Origin: Indibacter alkaliphilus LW1 | Lineage (GTDB): Bacteria > Bacteroidota > Bacteroidia > Cytophagales > Cyclobacteriaceae | Assembly (NCBI RefSeq): GCF_000295935.2 | Contig: NZ_ALWO02000011.1 | Coordinates: forward strand, 1 to 64,000 | Length of the DNA stretch: 64,000 nt | Direction of reading: 5' to 3' | In this document: positions 18,809-27,600 of the stretch, piece by piece | Position numbering within the stretch: position 1 is the first letter of the stretch | How the letters are laid out: each line of letters starts with the position of its first letter | Notes under the pieces: generated by a model | Databases searched by the model: none | What the model was told of the DNA's origin: nothing | What the model saw: only the letters and a program-made list of their open reading frames with translations | Position numbers and translations under genes: made by a program

Positions 18809-19912
18809 TCAATTGGAACTATCAAAAATCAATGAAGCTACAACTTTGGATGCAGAGTTTTCGCCTAGTCTTTCTTTGACTAAGTTATACCCTTGCAATA
18901 CCTCAGCTTTTTTATGAATATCGGATAAAAGTTTATTCAATTCTCCAGCTACTGTATCGCTGTTAAAGTCAGTCTGAATCAGTTCTCTCACTACCTCCCT
19001 ATCTGCAATAAGATTGACCAATCCTATATAAGGCACCCTAATCAATCTTTTGGCAATGATATAACTCAGCCAGCTGGTCTTATATACGACTACCTGAGGC
19101 ACTCTGAATAAAGCAGTCTCTAAGGTAGCCGTCCCGGAAGTTACAATAGCTGCTGTGGCATGATGCAAGAGGTCGTAAGTCTGATCAAAAACAATTCTTA
19201 TCCCAGCTTCTATGGCGGGTCTATACGCATCGGGCTTGACGTTGCTTACTCCTGCAATAACAAACTGGGCATTGGGGAATTTATTAACCAGGCTCAACAT
19301 AACCTGAAGCATATTGTCCAGTTCCTGCTTCCTGCTTCCCGGCAAAAGCGCAATGATCGGTTGATAATTCAGTTCATTCTTTTGATGAAAAAATGCATGA
19401 GGTTCAAAGTTTGCAATCTCGTCCAATAAGGGATTCCCTACATATTCTGATTTTACCCCAAATTTATGGTAGAATTCCGGTTCGAAGGGTAATATAGAAT
19501 AGACTTTGTCCGTATATTTTTTGATATTCAAAGCTCTTTTTTGGTTCCAAGCCCAGACTTTTGGTGGAATGTAATAATGTACTTTGATTTTATGGCTTTT
19601 GGCAAAAGCAGCGATTTTCATATTGAATCCACCGAAGTCTACCAATATTAATGCATCCGGTCTAAACTTCAGCAAGTCTTTTTTGATCTGTGATAAGTAT
19701 CTGTAGATTTTTCTAAAACCCAAAAGAACTTCTAAAAAACCCATCACTGAGACATCTTGATAATGTGCTACCAACTCAAGACCAGCATTGGACGAATAGT
19801 CTCCTCCCATTCCACGGAATGATGCTTCCGGATCAAGGCTCTTTATTTCCTTGATCAGATTGGAACTGTGCAAATCCCCGGAGCGCTCCCCACAAATGAG
19901 ATAGTATTTCAT
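18809..19912 (-). CDS. lpxB: Lipid-A-disaccharide synthase
   Basis: 367 residues, family-typical. LpxB condenses UDP-2,3-diacylglucosamine with lipid X to form the lipid A disaccharide on the inner face of the inner membrane. N-terminal motif YYLICGERSGDLHSSNLIKE, then FRGMGGD, DVSVMGFLEVL, LVDFGGFNM, YYIPPKVWAWNQKRA and LPGSRKQEL are all LpxB hallmarks; AIVTSGTATLETAL forms part of the UDP-binding site. It follows queD by 38 bases on the same strand and is likely co-transcribed with it. The other lpx genes are not in this window. Confidence 0.97.
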   Translation of the reverse strand: MKYYLICGERSGDLHSSNLIKEIKSLDPEASFRGMGGDYSSNAGLELVAHYQDVSVMGFLEVLLGFRKIYRYLSQIKKDLLKFRPDALILVDFGGFNMKIAAFAKSHKIKVHYYIPPKVWAWNQKRALNIKKYTDKVYSILPFEPEFYHKFGVKSEYVGNPLLDEIANFEPHAFFHQKNELNYQPIIALLPGSRKQELDNMLQVMLSLVNKFPNAQFVIAGVSNVKPDAYRPAIEAGIRIVFDQTYDLLHHATAAIVTSGTATLETALFRVPQVVVYKTSWLSYIIAKRLIRVPYIGLVNLIADREVVRELIQTDFNSDTVAGELNKLLSDIHKKAEVLQGYNLVKERLGENSASKVVASLIFDSSN

Positions 19913-19950
19913 GAACCGAAATTAAACTAAAAAATGACGCAATCCCCCTT

Positions 19951-20370
19951 TTACTCCCCGTAATATTCTACAAAGTTTCTTGGAGTTTCGTAAAGGGTAA
20001 GTTTGTAAAGACTTCCATCGGTGACAATCTCGTTGATTGCAGGTGCCAATATTTTCCAGAATTCAACTACAAGATTTTCGCAGCTTGCCATCTTCCCTTG
20101 CATGAAGTCTACGTCCAAATTCAGATTTTTATGATCAACCTTATCTATAACCAATGTCTTGATCACAGAACTCAACTCCTTTAAATCTACCACAAAACCT
20201 GTCTCAGGATCAGGCATTCCTTTAACTGTCACGATGAGCTCGAAATTATGTCCATGCCAGTTGACATTGGAGCATGGGCCAAATACCTCCTTGTTTTTTT
20301 CTTCTGACCAATTAGGATTCCAAAGCTTATGTGCCGCATTAAAATGCTCTTTTCTGCAAACGTGTATCAT
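19951..20370 (-). CDS. queD: 6-carboxy-5,6,7,8-tetrahydropterin synthase
   Basis: 139 residues from the ATG at 20370; an in-frame TTG at 20382 is rejected because it lies almost at the expected transcription start. QueD converts 7,8-dihydroneopterin triphosphate to 6-carboxytetrahydropterin, the step before QueE on the way to preQ0, preQ1 and queuosine. Zinc ligands are visible: His in EHFNAAHKLWN and the HGHNFEL pair; the catalytic Cys lies in FGPCSNVNWHGHNF. The family end motif LTLYETPRNFVEYYGE is present. Upstream is the porE-like gene and beyond it queE; downstream is lpxB. Confidence 0.95.
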   Translation of the reverse strand: MIHVCRKEHFNAAHKLWNPNWSEEKNKEVFGPCSNVNWHGHNFELIVTVKGMPDPETGFVVDLKELSSVIKTLVIDKVDHKNLNLDVDFMQGKMASCENLVVEFWKILAPAINEIVTDGSLYKLTLYETPRNFVEYYGE

Positions 20371-20390
20371 CACTCTTTTCAATTGAGTGG

Positions 20391-20398
20391 CAAAAATA
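20391..20398 (-). promoter_or_regulatory. -7 element for queD-lpxB
   Basis: Minus strand TATTTTTG matches TAnnTTTG exactly, 20 bases before the queD ATG. The -33 region has no clear TTTG. Confidence 0.4.
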
Positions 20399-20536
20399 AG
20401 GAAAAAGATGAGGAATTGACAGTGTTAGCTGAAATGAGAATCAAAACCTGACGGGTATATTCAAAGGCAAATTCAAAAAATCAAAACAAACTCAAAAGAC
20501 CTGGTGGTTTTGACGCTCACTTCAAACTACTTACAA

Positions 20537-22465
20537 TTAAAAATTTTCCTGTATGGAAATGGTTATCCTTCTGTTCATCGCCCGGTTTTCGGCAGTATCA
20601 TTGGGCCTGATAGGCTCTCTATCCCCTTTACCCAATGGAATCGCTCTCCCCTCTTTGATTCCGCTTTCCAATAAATAACGTTTTACACTTTCGGCTCTTC
20701 TTAGACTGAGATTTTCATTATAGGCAGCACTCCCTACATTGTCCGTATGGCCAACTATAAAAATATTGACATTGTAATTGACCTGAAGGAAGTCCTTAAG
20801 CCTTTTGAGCGAACTCATTGATTCAGGTTTTAACTCATCTTTATCAAAGTCAAAAAATATATTTTCAAACACAAACTCTTCTCCGGCAGCAATCGGTGTA
20901 AGTGAAATCTCTAGATCCTCTTGGTCCTTGAGGTTATCGCGATCCACGTTGTAGATTTTCGGCAGATACCCTTCCTTTTCCACATACAAGCCTGAAAAAG
21001 ATTTATCCGGATAGAGCATCATAAAATCTCCCGTTTTCCCATCAGACCTGAATTGATACAGTGTGCTGTCATTGGCAAGACTCACCAAAGATAATTTTGC
21101 CTCCACGGGCTCCCCTGTTTTGGAGTTGAGAACCTTTCCTTGGGTCACTATCAGTTTTTCCCCCAAAGCAATCTCTTCGGGGAATTTGAACCGGTATAAG
21201 AATGACCTTTCTACTTTCCCTTGTGCATATGAAGTCTCGGTGTAATAGGCATAATCCCTTTGGGCGGTAATAAAAAGTGAAACCTGATCTTGGTGGTCAT
21301 TGATGGGATAACCCAGGTTTTCTGGCTCCGTAAATTCCCCGTTCAAAACTCTGGACACAAATAAGTCCATGCCCCCAAATCCCCTATGTCCATTGGAAGC
21401 AAAAAACAGGATCTCATTGTTGAAATAAATAAAAGGAGAAACTTCATCTCTGGGCGTATTGACCTTCTCCCCAAGATTTTTTGCTTCGGCCCATGAGCCA
21501 TCCTCATTTCTCACACTATACCAGATGTCATTGCCACCAAAGCCACCTCTTCTATTTGAAGAGAAGAAAAGGATTCTTCCGTCTGCTGACAAAGAAGGCT
21601 GGGATTCCCAAGACCTTGAATTGACATTCCTTCCCATATTTGTAGGCCTTTGCCAGATGTTATTGACTTTGTAGGCTACATATAGATCACAACTTCCAAA
21701 AGAGTCCGGAGCATCACATGAGGTGTAGATTAGAATATTGCCATCAGCAGAAATGGTACAGGTACCTTCATTGTAAAAGGTATTGATGTTTTCCGATATC
21801 CCAGCTGGAAGTGTCCAACTTTCCCCATCATCTTTCAAATAGGATACATATATATCCTCCTTTTGATTGTCTTGGGTTCCATCTCTTTTGGTAAAGAGAA
21901 TTTTTCTACTGTCCGCAGTCAATACAGGAAAATACTGCAATGTAAATTGGTTGATAGGGTCTGGGAGCTTTTCCTTATTGATGACCAGGCCTTTTTGAAG
22001 GTGTTCAAAAAGAAAGTCCATCTGATCTTTTGTTTCTCTGTAGTTTCTGGATCTTTTGAAATCATCTTTCAAAATGGGATCCACGTCCTGAAACTCGGCC
22101 AAGGCCTCCTCAAATTGCCCCAGTGAAAGATATATATGAGTCTTCAACCAGCCAAAATCCCCTTTGACCTGTTCATTTGCTTTGGAGGCTCTTCTTTCAC
22201 CCCTTTCTACAACTTCAAGTGCTTCGCCAGATCTTCCGGTGGTCAATAATACTCTTCCCCATTTGATGTAGGATTCCAAAAAATTAGCCTCTCTGTTGAT
22301 AGAGGCTTTATATTTTTCTATTGCTTTGTCATATTGTCTGCTCAAAAGCAGTTCATCTCCCTCCTCATGCATTTTGATCGCTCTATTATCAATAATAGAG
22401 TATTTCTGCCCATAGCCCAGCTGGACAAATCCGATCAAAAACAAGGAAAGAAGAAATAACCTCAT
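20537..22465 (-). CDS. PorE-like TPR-PD40-OmpA protein, probable T9SS component
   Basis: 642 residues. Domain order: signal peptide (cut after GYG-Q, residue 19, no lipobox); TPR-like helices (about 25-130); five or so PD40/WD40-like blades (about 170-420; GGFGGNDIWYSVRNEDGSW, GFGGMDLFVSR); a carboxypeptidase-regulatory-like domain (about 430-505; GKVLNSKTGEPVEAKLSLV); and a C-terminal OmpA peptidoglycan-binding domain (about 530-640; FDFDKDELKPES, IVGHTDNVGSAAYNENLSLR). This order is that of PorE (P. gingivalis PG1058), a T9SS component that ties the secretion complex to peptidoglycan. Other Bacteroidota PD40-OmpA proteins share the layout, so the assignment is probable, not certain. It lies two bases after queE. 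Confidence 0.82.
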   Translation of the reverse strand: MRLFLLSLFLIGFVQLGYGQKYSIIDNRAIKMHEEGDELLLSRQYDKAIEKYKASINREANFLESYIKWGRVLLTTGRSGEALEVVERGERRASKANEQVKGDFGWLKTHIYLSLGQFEEALAEFQDVDPILKDDFKRSRNYRETKDQMDFLFEHLQKGLVINKEKLPDPINQFTLQYFPVLTADSRKILFTKRDGTQDNQKEDIYVSYLKDDGESWTLPAGISENINTFYNEGTCTISADGNILIYTSCDAPDSFGSCDLYVAYKVNNIWQRPTNMGRNVNSRSWESQPSLSADGRILFFSSNRRGGFGGNDIWYSVRNEDGSWAEAKNLGEKVNTPRDEVSPFIYFNNEILFFASNGHRGFGGMDLFVSRVLNGEFTEPENLGYPINDHQDQVSLFITAQRDYAYYTETSYAQGKVERSFLYRFKFPEEIALGEKLIVTQGKVLNSKTGEPVEAKLSLVSLANDSTLYQFRSDGKTGDFMMLYPDKSFSGLYVEKEGYLPKIYNVDRDNLKDQEDLEISLTPIAAGEEFVFENIFFDFDKDELKPESMSSLKRLKDFLQVNYNVNIFIVGHTDNVGSAAYNENLSLRRAESVKRYLLESGIKEGRAIPLGKGDREPIRPNDTAENRAMNRRITISIQENF

Positions 22466-22467
22466 GC

Positions 22468-23094
22468 TTATGGAATATCCATAAACTTATGCGTTTGAAG
22501 GGAAATCTTCCATTCCGGGCGGGATTTCACATAATCTATGATACTTCCCAAGTGCACAGATGATTTGCTCCACTCCGGCTGCAAAAGTTTATGACAGTTT
22601 TTATTTACCAAAACTGCATGTTTTTCTGCAAAATCAAAGTCAGATTTATGAAAAATAACCACTTTTAACTCATTTGCATGTTCATATATGCTTGGATGTG
22701 GCTTTTTGAATTTTTTAGGAGAAAAACAGACCCAATCAAAAGTACCCGAAAATGGATGTGCTCCAGATGTCTCTATATTAATGGTAAAACCATTTTTCTT
22801 CAATAAACCGGTCAATGGACCCAGCTCATACATTAAAGGTTCACCACCTGTTATCACAACCAATCTCCCAGGATATTCAAGGGCTTGGTTAACGATATCC
22901 TCAACAGATAATATAGGCCACTTCTCTGCCTCCCAGGATTCTTTCACATCACACCATACGCATCCCACATCACATCCACCAAGTCTTATAAAATAAGCAG
23001 GGGTGCCAGTATGCACCCCTTCTCCTTGAATGGTATAAAAAGCTTCCATTACCGGAAGCATAATTCCTTGATCTATTGCCTGCTTCTTGTCCAT
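22468..23094 (-). CDS. queE: 7-carboxy-7-deazaguanine synthase (radical SAM)
   Basis: 208 residues, the usual length. QueE rearranges 6-carboxytetrahydropterin to 7-carboxy-7-deazaguanine, the ring-forming step for preQ0/preQ1 and queuosine tRNA modification. The radical-SAM cluster motif is CDVGCVWCD (Cys-x3-Cys-x2-Cys, residues about 38-45). YTIQGEGVHTGTPAYFIRLGG and VVITGGEPLMYELGPL are family-typical for substrate and SAM binding. The ATG directly follows a predicted pseudoknot in the leader (see the riboswitch entry), and the next gene, porE-like, begins two bases after its stop. Confidence 0.96.
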   Translation of the reverse strand: MDKKQAIDQGIMLPVMEAFYTIQGEGVHTGTPAYFIRLGGCDVGCVWCDVKESWEAEKWPILSVEDIVNQALEYPGRLVVITGGEPLMYELGPLTGLLKKNGFTINIETSGAHPFSGTFDWVCFSPKKFKKPHPSIYEHANELKVVIFHKSDFDFAEKHAVLVNKNCHKLLQPEWSKSSVHLGSIIDYVKSRPEWKISLQTHKFMDIP

Positions 23095-23129
23095 TTCAAT
23101 TTTTGATAAAGCGGGTAATTGAACCGCTT
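23095..23129 (-). promoter_or_regulatory. Candidate preQ1-I riboswitch in the queE leader
   Basis: Minus strand: P1 arm AAGCGG (23129-23124), loop TTCAATTAC (23123-23115), P1 arm CCGCTT (23114-23109), A-rich linker TATCAAAAA (23108-23100), then TTGAA (23099-23095). TTGAA can pair with TTCAA in the loop, closing an H-type pseudoknot. The GGTTC, ACCC just before the 3' arm of P1 (with the extra C that contacts preQ1) and the A-rich tail match the preQ1-I layout known from Firmicutes. The pseudoknot ends at the base before the queE ATG, so ligand binding could hide the start codon. Inferred; fold and ligand are untested. Confidence 0.55.
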
Positions 23130-23154
23130 GGTATATGATTTATTAAAAGGACTG

Positions 23155-23185
23155 CAAAGCTACTGCAATTAATTCCAGATACAAA
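23155..23185 (-). promoter_or_regulatory. Promoter of queE-porE
   Basis: Minus strand TTTG at 23185-23182, a 19-base spacer, then TAGCTTTG at 23162-23155: both elements and spacing fit the Bacteroidota consensus. The expected start near 23150 gives a leader of about 55 bases that contains the whole pseudoknot. Confidence 0.7.
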
Positions 23186-23203
23186 ACCTTACCCTAAAAT
23201 CGG

Positions 23204-24046
23204 TCATTTGGCCTGGCTCTTGACCTTATTGATATAGGCAACACTTTGAGAAATCTGCTCTACAGATCTGGATGACTCATCTTCTATCACCAAATAGTCT
23301 ATTTTATGCTTGACCGCCAATTCTATCAGAGTTTTGATATCGACATCTCCTTCTCCAAGAACCACATTAGTCTCCACATCCCCTCTACCGTCTTTGGATC
23401 CTGGAGTTCCTTTTTCCCGGTCTTTCAGGTGAAGTAGTGGATACAGTTTTGGATTTGCTTTGAAATAGGCAACAGGATCTCCTCCGCCCATTTGCACCCA
23501 ATATACATCCATGTTAAACTTGTAGTTTTTGGCATTTTTGACCATTTCGTCAAACAAAACACCTGAGCCATGCGAAGTAAATTCATAACCGTGAGGATGG
23601 TACAATAGGGTGACGCCTGCTTTTTTCAACTCTGCCCCTGCTTTATTGAAAACCTCTATCGCTTCTTTGGTTTCCTTGATCGAAAAGCTTCCATCACCAT
23701 CATGAGGTATCCAAAAACAAGTCGCATATTTTGCTCCATAAGCTTTTGCCTGGTCAATGATCTTCTGGATATTATTGTTTTTCAGGTCATTGTAATCAGC
23801 CCCGACTCCAATAACAGAAAGGCCCATTTCGGAGATCATTTTCTTGTATTTTTCTTGGGTCATTCCGTATGTACCTCCTCCTTCAAGGAATTTGATCCCC
23901 CAATCAGCTACAAGCTGGTGAGAACCTTTGACATCATCTTTGGTCTGGTTGCGAAGACTGTACATTTGCAGGGCTATTTCCTGCGCCTGCACTTGGGCTG
24001 TCAAAAGAATGGCAAGCCCGAGCATTAGTGTTGTTATTTTGTTCAT
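23204..24046 (-). CDS. Exported sugar phosphate isomerase/epimerase-like TIM-barrel protein
   Basis: 280 residues from the ATG at 24046; the upstream in-frame ATG at 24079 would place an 11-residue extension before a clear signal peptide (MNKITTLMLGLAILLTAQVQAQ), so the internal start is chosen. The mature protein is a xylose-isomerase-like TIM barrel: LQMYSLRNQTKDDVKG, TLLYHPHGYEFT, KFNMDVYWVQMGGGDPVAY, LLHLKDREKG, YLVIEDE. Metal ligands expected for the family (Glu, Asp, His, Glu) seem present. Such secreted epimerase-like proteins are common in Cytophagales and unassigned; substrate unknown. Confidence 0.85.
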   Translation of the reverse strand: MNKITTLMLGLAILLTAQVQAQEIALQMYSLRNQTKDDVKGSHQLVADWGIKFLEGGGTYGMTQEKYKKMISEMGLSVIGVGADYNDLKNNNIQKIIDQAKAYGAKYATCFWIPHDGDGSFSIKETKEAIEVFNKAGAELKKAGVTLLYHPHGYEFTSHGSGVLFDEMVKNAKNYKFNMDVYWVQMGGGDPVAYFKANPKLYPLLHLKDREKGTPGSKDGRGDVETNVVLGEGDVDIKTLIELAVKHKIDYLVIEDESSRSVEQISQSVAYINKVKSQAK

Positions 24047-24229
24047 GGTCCAATTGGGTTTGATCTGGAATATTGTCAAAAATCAACAGATTCCACCTTC
24101 TTTTTTTACGAGTGGAATATTTATTTTTTCAATTCTGATTAGATCAATGAAAACACATAAATTGTGTATCAAAGAGCAGATTTAATATACATTCAAAATA
24201 AGGAATCCTAAAACACTAAATTAGAAAAA

Positions 24230-24607
24230 ATGAAACATGTAGTAGTCGGCTGGTTTGAAATACCTGTCTCAGATATGGAAAGAGCTATGTCTTTTTACGG
24301 AAAAGTTTTTGATTGTCAATTGGAAAGAAACCAAATGGGTCCTTTTGATATGGCATGGTTCCCTTGGGACCATGAGCAAAAGGGCGCTGGCGGTAGCCTG
24401 GTCAGACACAAGGAGGACTACCAGCCCAGTGACAAAGGTGTTTTGGTTTACTTTTCTTCTGTAGACATTGATACTGAACTTTCAAAAGTCAAGGTAGCCG
24501 GAGGCAAAGTCCTTCAGGAAAAAACACTGATTGCAAAGGATGTAGGCTATATGGCACTTTTCGCAGATTCTGAAGGAAATAGGATTGCCCTGCACTCTCA
24601 ACAATGA
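24230..24607 (+). CDS. VOC-family (glyoxalase/bleomycin-resistance-like) protein
   Basis: 125 residues, one VOC domain of two beta-alpha-beta-beta-beta halves. N-terminal half: VVGWFEIPVSDMERAMSFYGKVFDC. C-terminal half: VYFSSVDIDTELSKVKVAGGKVLQEKT and GYMALFADSEGNRIALHS. This subgroup resembles the 27-kDa-antigen/CFP30B-like VOC proteins. Candidate metal residues are a Glu near residue 8 and a Glu/His near the end; no reaction can be assigned. It is transcribed alone, convergent with the GH78 operon, and both share the hairpin that follows. Confidence 0.88.
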   Translation: MKHVVVGWFEIPVSDMERAMSFYGKVFDCQLERNQMGPFDMAWFPWDHEQKGAGGSLVRHKEDYQPSDKGVLVYFSSVDIDTELSKVKVAGGKVLQEKTLIAKDVGYMALFADSEGNRIALHSQQ

Positions 24608-24614
24608 TCTTCAG

Positions 24615-27600
24615 TTAAAATATAGACCTGTCAGGTTTTTGAACCCTGACAGGTCTATTTCCTTTTTCCACTTTAAATTGATACCTCCCTGATCCAAGTA
24701 GAATCTTTACAATACCTTCTTCCTGATCCAGCACTTTAATACCCAATGCTTCTTTAAGCAGCTTCCCACTTAAAATTACTTGAGTAATGTCCGAAGCTTG
24801 AAGCTTTAGTATTGCCTCGGTATTGGTAGGTACGGAAAATTCATAAATGATAGAATCCTCCTCGATCTTCCAGCTGCTTTCAATTCTTCCGTACATGGAA
24901 TCGTAATGACCCTTTGCCCAAGTCATGACTTCATCTGGGTCAGGTTTGGGCTGCAATACAAATTTTTGAAATCCCGGAGAGCTTAGATCTCGCTGTATTC
25001 CCAAGGAATAATTTATCATCCAAGCTCCAATAGCACCAAACGAATAATGATTGAAAGAATTCATACTATTATTGCCGCCAAAGCCATCTTCTATTGTAAA
25101 AGAATTCAGCCTTTCCCAGATGGTAGTAGCACCATTGACTACAGAATATAGCCAAGAGGGATAAGAGGTCTGTTGCAATAAACGATAAACTGTTTCATGT
25201 TTGCCAGCCTCTGAAAGTGCTGTCGCGATAGAAGCCGTTCCGATAAAACCTGTCATCAAAGAATACTCGGGTCTATTCTGGTCCAGGTCATCTACATTTT
25301 TACGCTGTATGGTTTCCAAAAAATTTGACAATGTCCTCTCTTTATATTTTTCCTCCACTGCACCCATATCAAGAGCAATTGCATAGGAACCTTGTGTGTC
25401 AACCAATTGCCCTTTAGCCGATTGATGAACTGCTGCTGATTCTCCTAGAGGAAGCATTACTCCAGTTTGCATTCCGGATTTAATGGTCTTGCCGTCACTA
25501 TTCAAATACGTCTTGTTAAAAAAGGCTCTTCTTTCAGCCCATTTTGAGTGGTATTTTCCCCTCTCTGACTCACTGCCTAAAATCTCTGAAACCTTCTCCA
25601 AGATTTCCAAACAGTAAATCTGATATGCAGTCCAAAGCAAAGTATTGTCGTTTTTATTGTTTTCGGGACTAAGCCAGTCTCCTAATGGGCCTTCATTTAA
25701 AATCCCTTCGCCAGAGGTTTTATCCTCCAAAAAATCCACATACCGCTGCATAGCACTGTAATGATCTGAAAGCACTTTTTCATCTCCATATTGGAGATAA
25801 GTTTCCCAAGGAACGATAATCCCAGCAGCTCCCCATAATGTCCCTCCAAAACCACCACCCACTGGGGCTACATCTGGAAAGCGACCATCAGGTTTTTGAA
25901 TATCCCTCATAGCCAACAGATGCCTTTTAAGAAAGAGGTTGACATCAGCCATATAAGTAGCTGTTCGGGCAAAAACATTGATATCACCCGACCAGCCCAT
26001 ACGTTCATTTCTTGCGGGAGTATCAGTAGGAATAGAAAGGAAGTTCCCTCGCATAGACCAAGTAATATTTTCCCAAAGTTTATTCACCAGTGGATTTGAA
26101 GTTTCATAATGTGCTGTCAGCTCATCAATGGAACTGACCACCAACCCTTGTACGTCTTCAATCGGAATAGCATTATCAATTCCGGTAATTTCCAAAAACC
26201 TGTAACCATGAAAAGTGAAGCGGGGTTGGATGACTTCATTTCCACCTTTAGCAATAAAAATGTCCTGAGCCAAAGCAGCACGGATATTTTCCAACATAAT
26301 CATTCCTTCCAATCCCTCATGTTCAGGCAAATTAGGATACTTTACCTCAGCAAAACGCATAGTAACCTTTTGACCCGGTCTTGCATCCTTCAATTGGATT
26401 TTTGGAAAACCAACCAAATTCTGCCCCATATCATACACAAAAACCCCAGGTCTTACCTCCTCCACACTTTTTGCATGTAGTGTTTTTACAATTTTAGGGC
26501 TAGGATCCTGATGATAGATGAATTTCATTTGATCATAGCCGCGGATAAGCTCAGCACTTTGGGGATTTCCATTAGGATCCATAAAAGCTGTTCCTTCTAA
26601 GGGCACTTCCTGAGAAAATTTCCAGTCACCATCATCAAACCCTTTTTCAGTCCAACCATTTAATTCCTTTCCACCATCATATACCTCTCCCTGAAAAAAA
26701 CTTCCATACCTAATCGGGCCATCGTGATAAATTTTCCAAGTCTCAGGATCTGAAACCACAATCTGCTCAGAACCATCTTCATAACTGATAACCAGTTTCG
26801 CCAAGAGCGATTGCCTGTCTCCAAAATAATTCCAATTCTCACCACTGTAAGTAATATTGCCAGACCACCAGCCTTCACTCAACCAAGCCGCAATTACATT
26901 TTCAGAATCCTGTTCCAGATCAATGGAGTAAACCTGATAGGGATGATGTTTGTCATATTGGGTCAGGCCAGGATTGAAATAATCATTTCCTACACGGTAT
27001 CCGTTTGCATATACTTCATAAATTCCCCTTGCTGTGATATACAATCTAGCATTTTCAATTTTCTTATTTTCAGTTCTAAAAACCGTTCTTAACATTGGAC
27101 TTGCATTTCTACTGGGATCTGCCAGTATCAATGTACCGTTTTGACCTCCACTCAACTGATATTTATTTCCGCTGATGCTTAAGCCTGGACCATAAAAAAT
27201 ACTTTTAGAATCATTTAATTTTTCAAAAAAAAGCAAATTGGAAGGCTGTCTGAAATTGCGAATCTGTACTCCGAAGAAATTCGCATTCTGCCCAGCCTTT
27301 AACCAAAAACCGATATCACCAAGCATAGGGAAGCTGATAAAATTATTCCCTGCTCCAATCGGATTAAGATTAAGTCCCTGTTGTTGGAAACGAGGTGCAT
27401 TTGGATCAAAAGGGGAGATTCTGTTTTCAGGATTTTCTCCATTGATGTAAATGGTAAAAACTCCAAAATTGGATTCTGCAAAAATGTCATGTCGCTCATG
27501 CATATTCCCTAAATTGATAATTGACTTAGGAATCTCTAGACTTTTGAAGATCTCATCTCTCTTGTCCGAAAGGTCATAACCCACACGATATACATGCAAC

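Noticed and set aside
20441-20513. TCAAAACC / GGTTTTGA inverted pair downstream of porE
   Set aside because: Only eight bases pair across a 57-base gap; too weak for a terminator or repeat call.
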